Shown piece by piece: positions 5,594 to 6,743 of a stretch of 6,743 nucleotides of DNA. Position 1 is the stretch's first letter. Each line of letters begins with the position of its first letter. Under the pieces are notes generated by a model. That model made no database searches. It was not told where the DNA came from and was given only the letters and a program-made list of their open reading frames with translations. Source of the stretch: an uncultured Desulfobulbus sp. (GTDB lineage: Bacteria > Desulfobacterota > Desulfobulbia > Desulfobulbales > Desulfobulbaceae); NCBI GenBank assembly GCA_946539945.1, contig CAMNHX010000091.1:1-6743 (forward strand), read 5' to 3'. The translations under genes were made by a program, and so were the position numbers.

Positions 5594-6743
5594 ACACAGA
5601 GAACAGCAACATCGTCCAAGTTTTGGCCGAGGCCGCAGCACAGGAACCCGATGCCGTGGCCCTGGTTGCCAAAAAAGGCAGCACGTGGCAGCGCTGCACC
5701 TTTGCCGGGCTTGCCGCCCGCAGTGAACAGTTCGCGGCCCGGCTGCACGCCTGCGGCATCCGACAGGGTCAGCGGGTCATGCTCATGCTCCGCCCCTCCA
5801 TTGACTTTGTGGCCCTGACCTTTGCCCTGTTCCGCTTGGGCGCGGTCATCATCCTGATTGATCCGGGCATGGGCCGCAAAAACCTGTTGCGCTGCATCAA
5901 GGAGGTGGAACCAGAGGTCCTGATTGGCGTCAATCGTGCCATCTGGTTCAGCAACCTGTTTGCCAAAGCCTTTGCCTCGCTCAAGCTCCGCATCTCGGTT
6001 TCCGGCTGGGCGCCGAACAGCTTTATGCTGGACGCCGGACCAGAGACCGACATTCCGCCCGCCTTTGTCGCCAAGCCTGACGATCTGGCAGCCATCGTGT
6101 TTACCACTGGTTCCACAGGCGCACCCAAGGGCGTTCACTACACTCACGGCATTTTTCACACCCAGCTGCGGCTCATCCGCGACTATTTCGGCATTACCCA
6201 CAACGACACAGACCAGCCGGGTTTTACGCTCTTTGGTCTTTTCTCTACCGCACTGGGGGCCAAGGCTGTGTTGCCAGACATGGACCCCACCAGACCAGCC
6301 AGGGTCAATCCGAAGAAATTCATGGACAGCATTCTGGCGGAAAAGGTCAACTATTCCTTTGGTTCACCGGCAATCTGGCGTGTGGTCTGCCGCTACTGCC
6401 TGAAAAAGCGCCTCCTGTTGCCTCTGCACACCGTACTGATGGCTGGCGCTCCGGTTTCCGGGGACCTTTTGGCGGACATGAAAAAGATTTTGCCGTCCGG
6501 GGCACGCATTTTCACGCCCTACGGCGCTACCGAGACCCTGCCCACAACCTGCATTGAGTCCCGTGAAGTGGTGTATGAAACTTGGGAGGAAACCCGCAAA
6601 GGCAAAGGCTACTGCGTGGGCTTGCCTGTGCCGGGCATGGAGGTGCGCATCATGTCGCCCCGGGACGGCGAGGTTGCCCGTTTTGCCGATGCCGAGCTGT
6701 TGGGGCCGGGTGAAATTGGTGAAATTCTGGTGCATGGTCCAGT
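5590..6743 (+). CDS. oleC: OleC, beta-lactone synthetase of the AMP-ligase superfamily (3' end outside window)
   Basis: Open from ATG 5590 to the right edge, giving 384 complete codons; the full family length is about 550, so the C-terminal subdomain lies outside. The protein begins MNTENSNIVQVLAEAAAQEP. It carries the adenylate-forming P-loop FTTGSTGAPKG at 171-181, the OleC-like LFGLFSTALG at 214-223 and VLPDMDPTRPARVNP at 227-241, the FGSPAIW block at 257-263, AGAPVS at 285-290 and the YGATETLP aromatic/acid motif at 311-318. OleC uses ATP to activate a 2-alkyl-3-hydroxyalkanoic acid and close it to a beta-lactone, giving AMP and pyrophosphate, rather than making a CoA ester. The start overlaps the oleB stop (ATGA at 5590-5593). 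Generic annotation as a fatty acid-CoA ligase is likely, but the MDPTRPA block and the oleA/oleB context favour OleC. No stop or frameshift is seen in the visible part. Confidence 0.93.
   Translation, partial: MNTENSNIVQVLAEAAAQEPDAVALVAKKGSTWQRCTFAGLAARSEQFAARLHACGIRQGQRVMLMLRPSIDFVALTFALFRLGAVIILIDPGMGRKNLLRCIKEVEPEVLIGVNRAIWFSNLFAKAFASLKLRISVSGWAPNSFMLDAGPETDIPPAFVAKPDDLAAIVFTTGSTGAPKGVHYTHGIFHTQLRLIRDYFGITHNDTDQPGFTLFGLFSTALGAKAVLPDMDPTRPARVNPKKFMDSILAEKVNYSFGSPAIWRVVCRYCLKKRLLLPLHTVLMAGAPVSGDLLADMKKILPSGARIFTPYGATETLPTTCIESREVVYETWEETRKGKGYCVGLPVPGMEVRIMSPRDGEVARFADAELLGPGEIGEILVHGP

Noticed and set aside
1..6743. CRISPR arrays, tRNA or rRNA genes, insertion sequences, phage or defence genes
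   Set aside because: No regularly spaced repeats, tRNA-like cloverleaf sequence, transposase or defence-protein motifs were seen.

Overview
The window carries seven genes, all on the + strand, in a bacterial genome of moderately high GC with closely packed genes. Its core is a head-to-head long-chain olefin biosynthesis locus: oleA (thiolase-fold condensing enzyme), oleB (alpha/beta hydrolase with a haloalkane-dehalogenase-like active site) and oleC (AMP-ligase-fold beta-lactone synthetase). OleC is still open at the right edge, and oleD (NAD(P)H-dependent 2-alkyl-3-ketoalkanoate reductase) would be expected just beyond it. The gene content resembles ole loci known from Desulfobacterota/Desulfuromonadota-type and other Gram-negative bacteria. 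The taxon is only a tentative guess from style and content; nothing in the window fixes it.

Layout, left to right: (1) the 3' part of a FabI-like SDR enoyl-ACP reductase homologue (to 626), with the YX6K pair but without the usual extra FabI tyrosine; (2) a 140-bp gap in which I see no convincing signal; (3) a PLP-dependent threonine-aldolase/beta-eliminating-lyase family protein (767-1792); (4) a small two-domain protein, DUF1232 joined to a C-terminal J-domain (1853-2362); (5) oleA, starting two bases after that stop (2365-3399); (6) a 136-bp gap with a 7-bp perfect inverted repeat; (7) a strikingly AT-rich integral-membrane acyltransferase-3 gene (about 3536-4612); (8) oleB (4694-5593); (9) oleC, overlapping the oleB stop by ATGA (5590 to the end).

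Proposed working model: OleA joins two fatty acyl thioesters into a 2-alkyl-3-ketoacid, OleD (expected downstream) reduces it, OleC closes the beta-hydroxy acid to a beta-lactone using ATP, and OleB decarboxylates the lactone to an internal cis-olefin. The FabI-like reductase could serve acyl supply. The J-domain protein is placed so that it would be made together with OleA, suggesting a chaperone or membrane-tethering role. The acyltransferase differs sharply in base composition, looks like a later insertion between oleA and oleB, and probably acts on a cell-surface glycan rather than in olefin synthesis. The most unusual points are the J-domain/DUF1232-oleA coupling, the AT-rich cassette splitting the ole genes, and the altered active site of the FabI-like protein.
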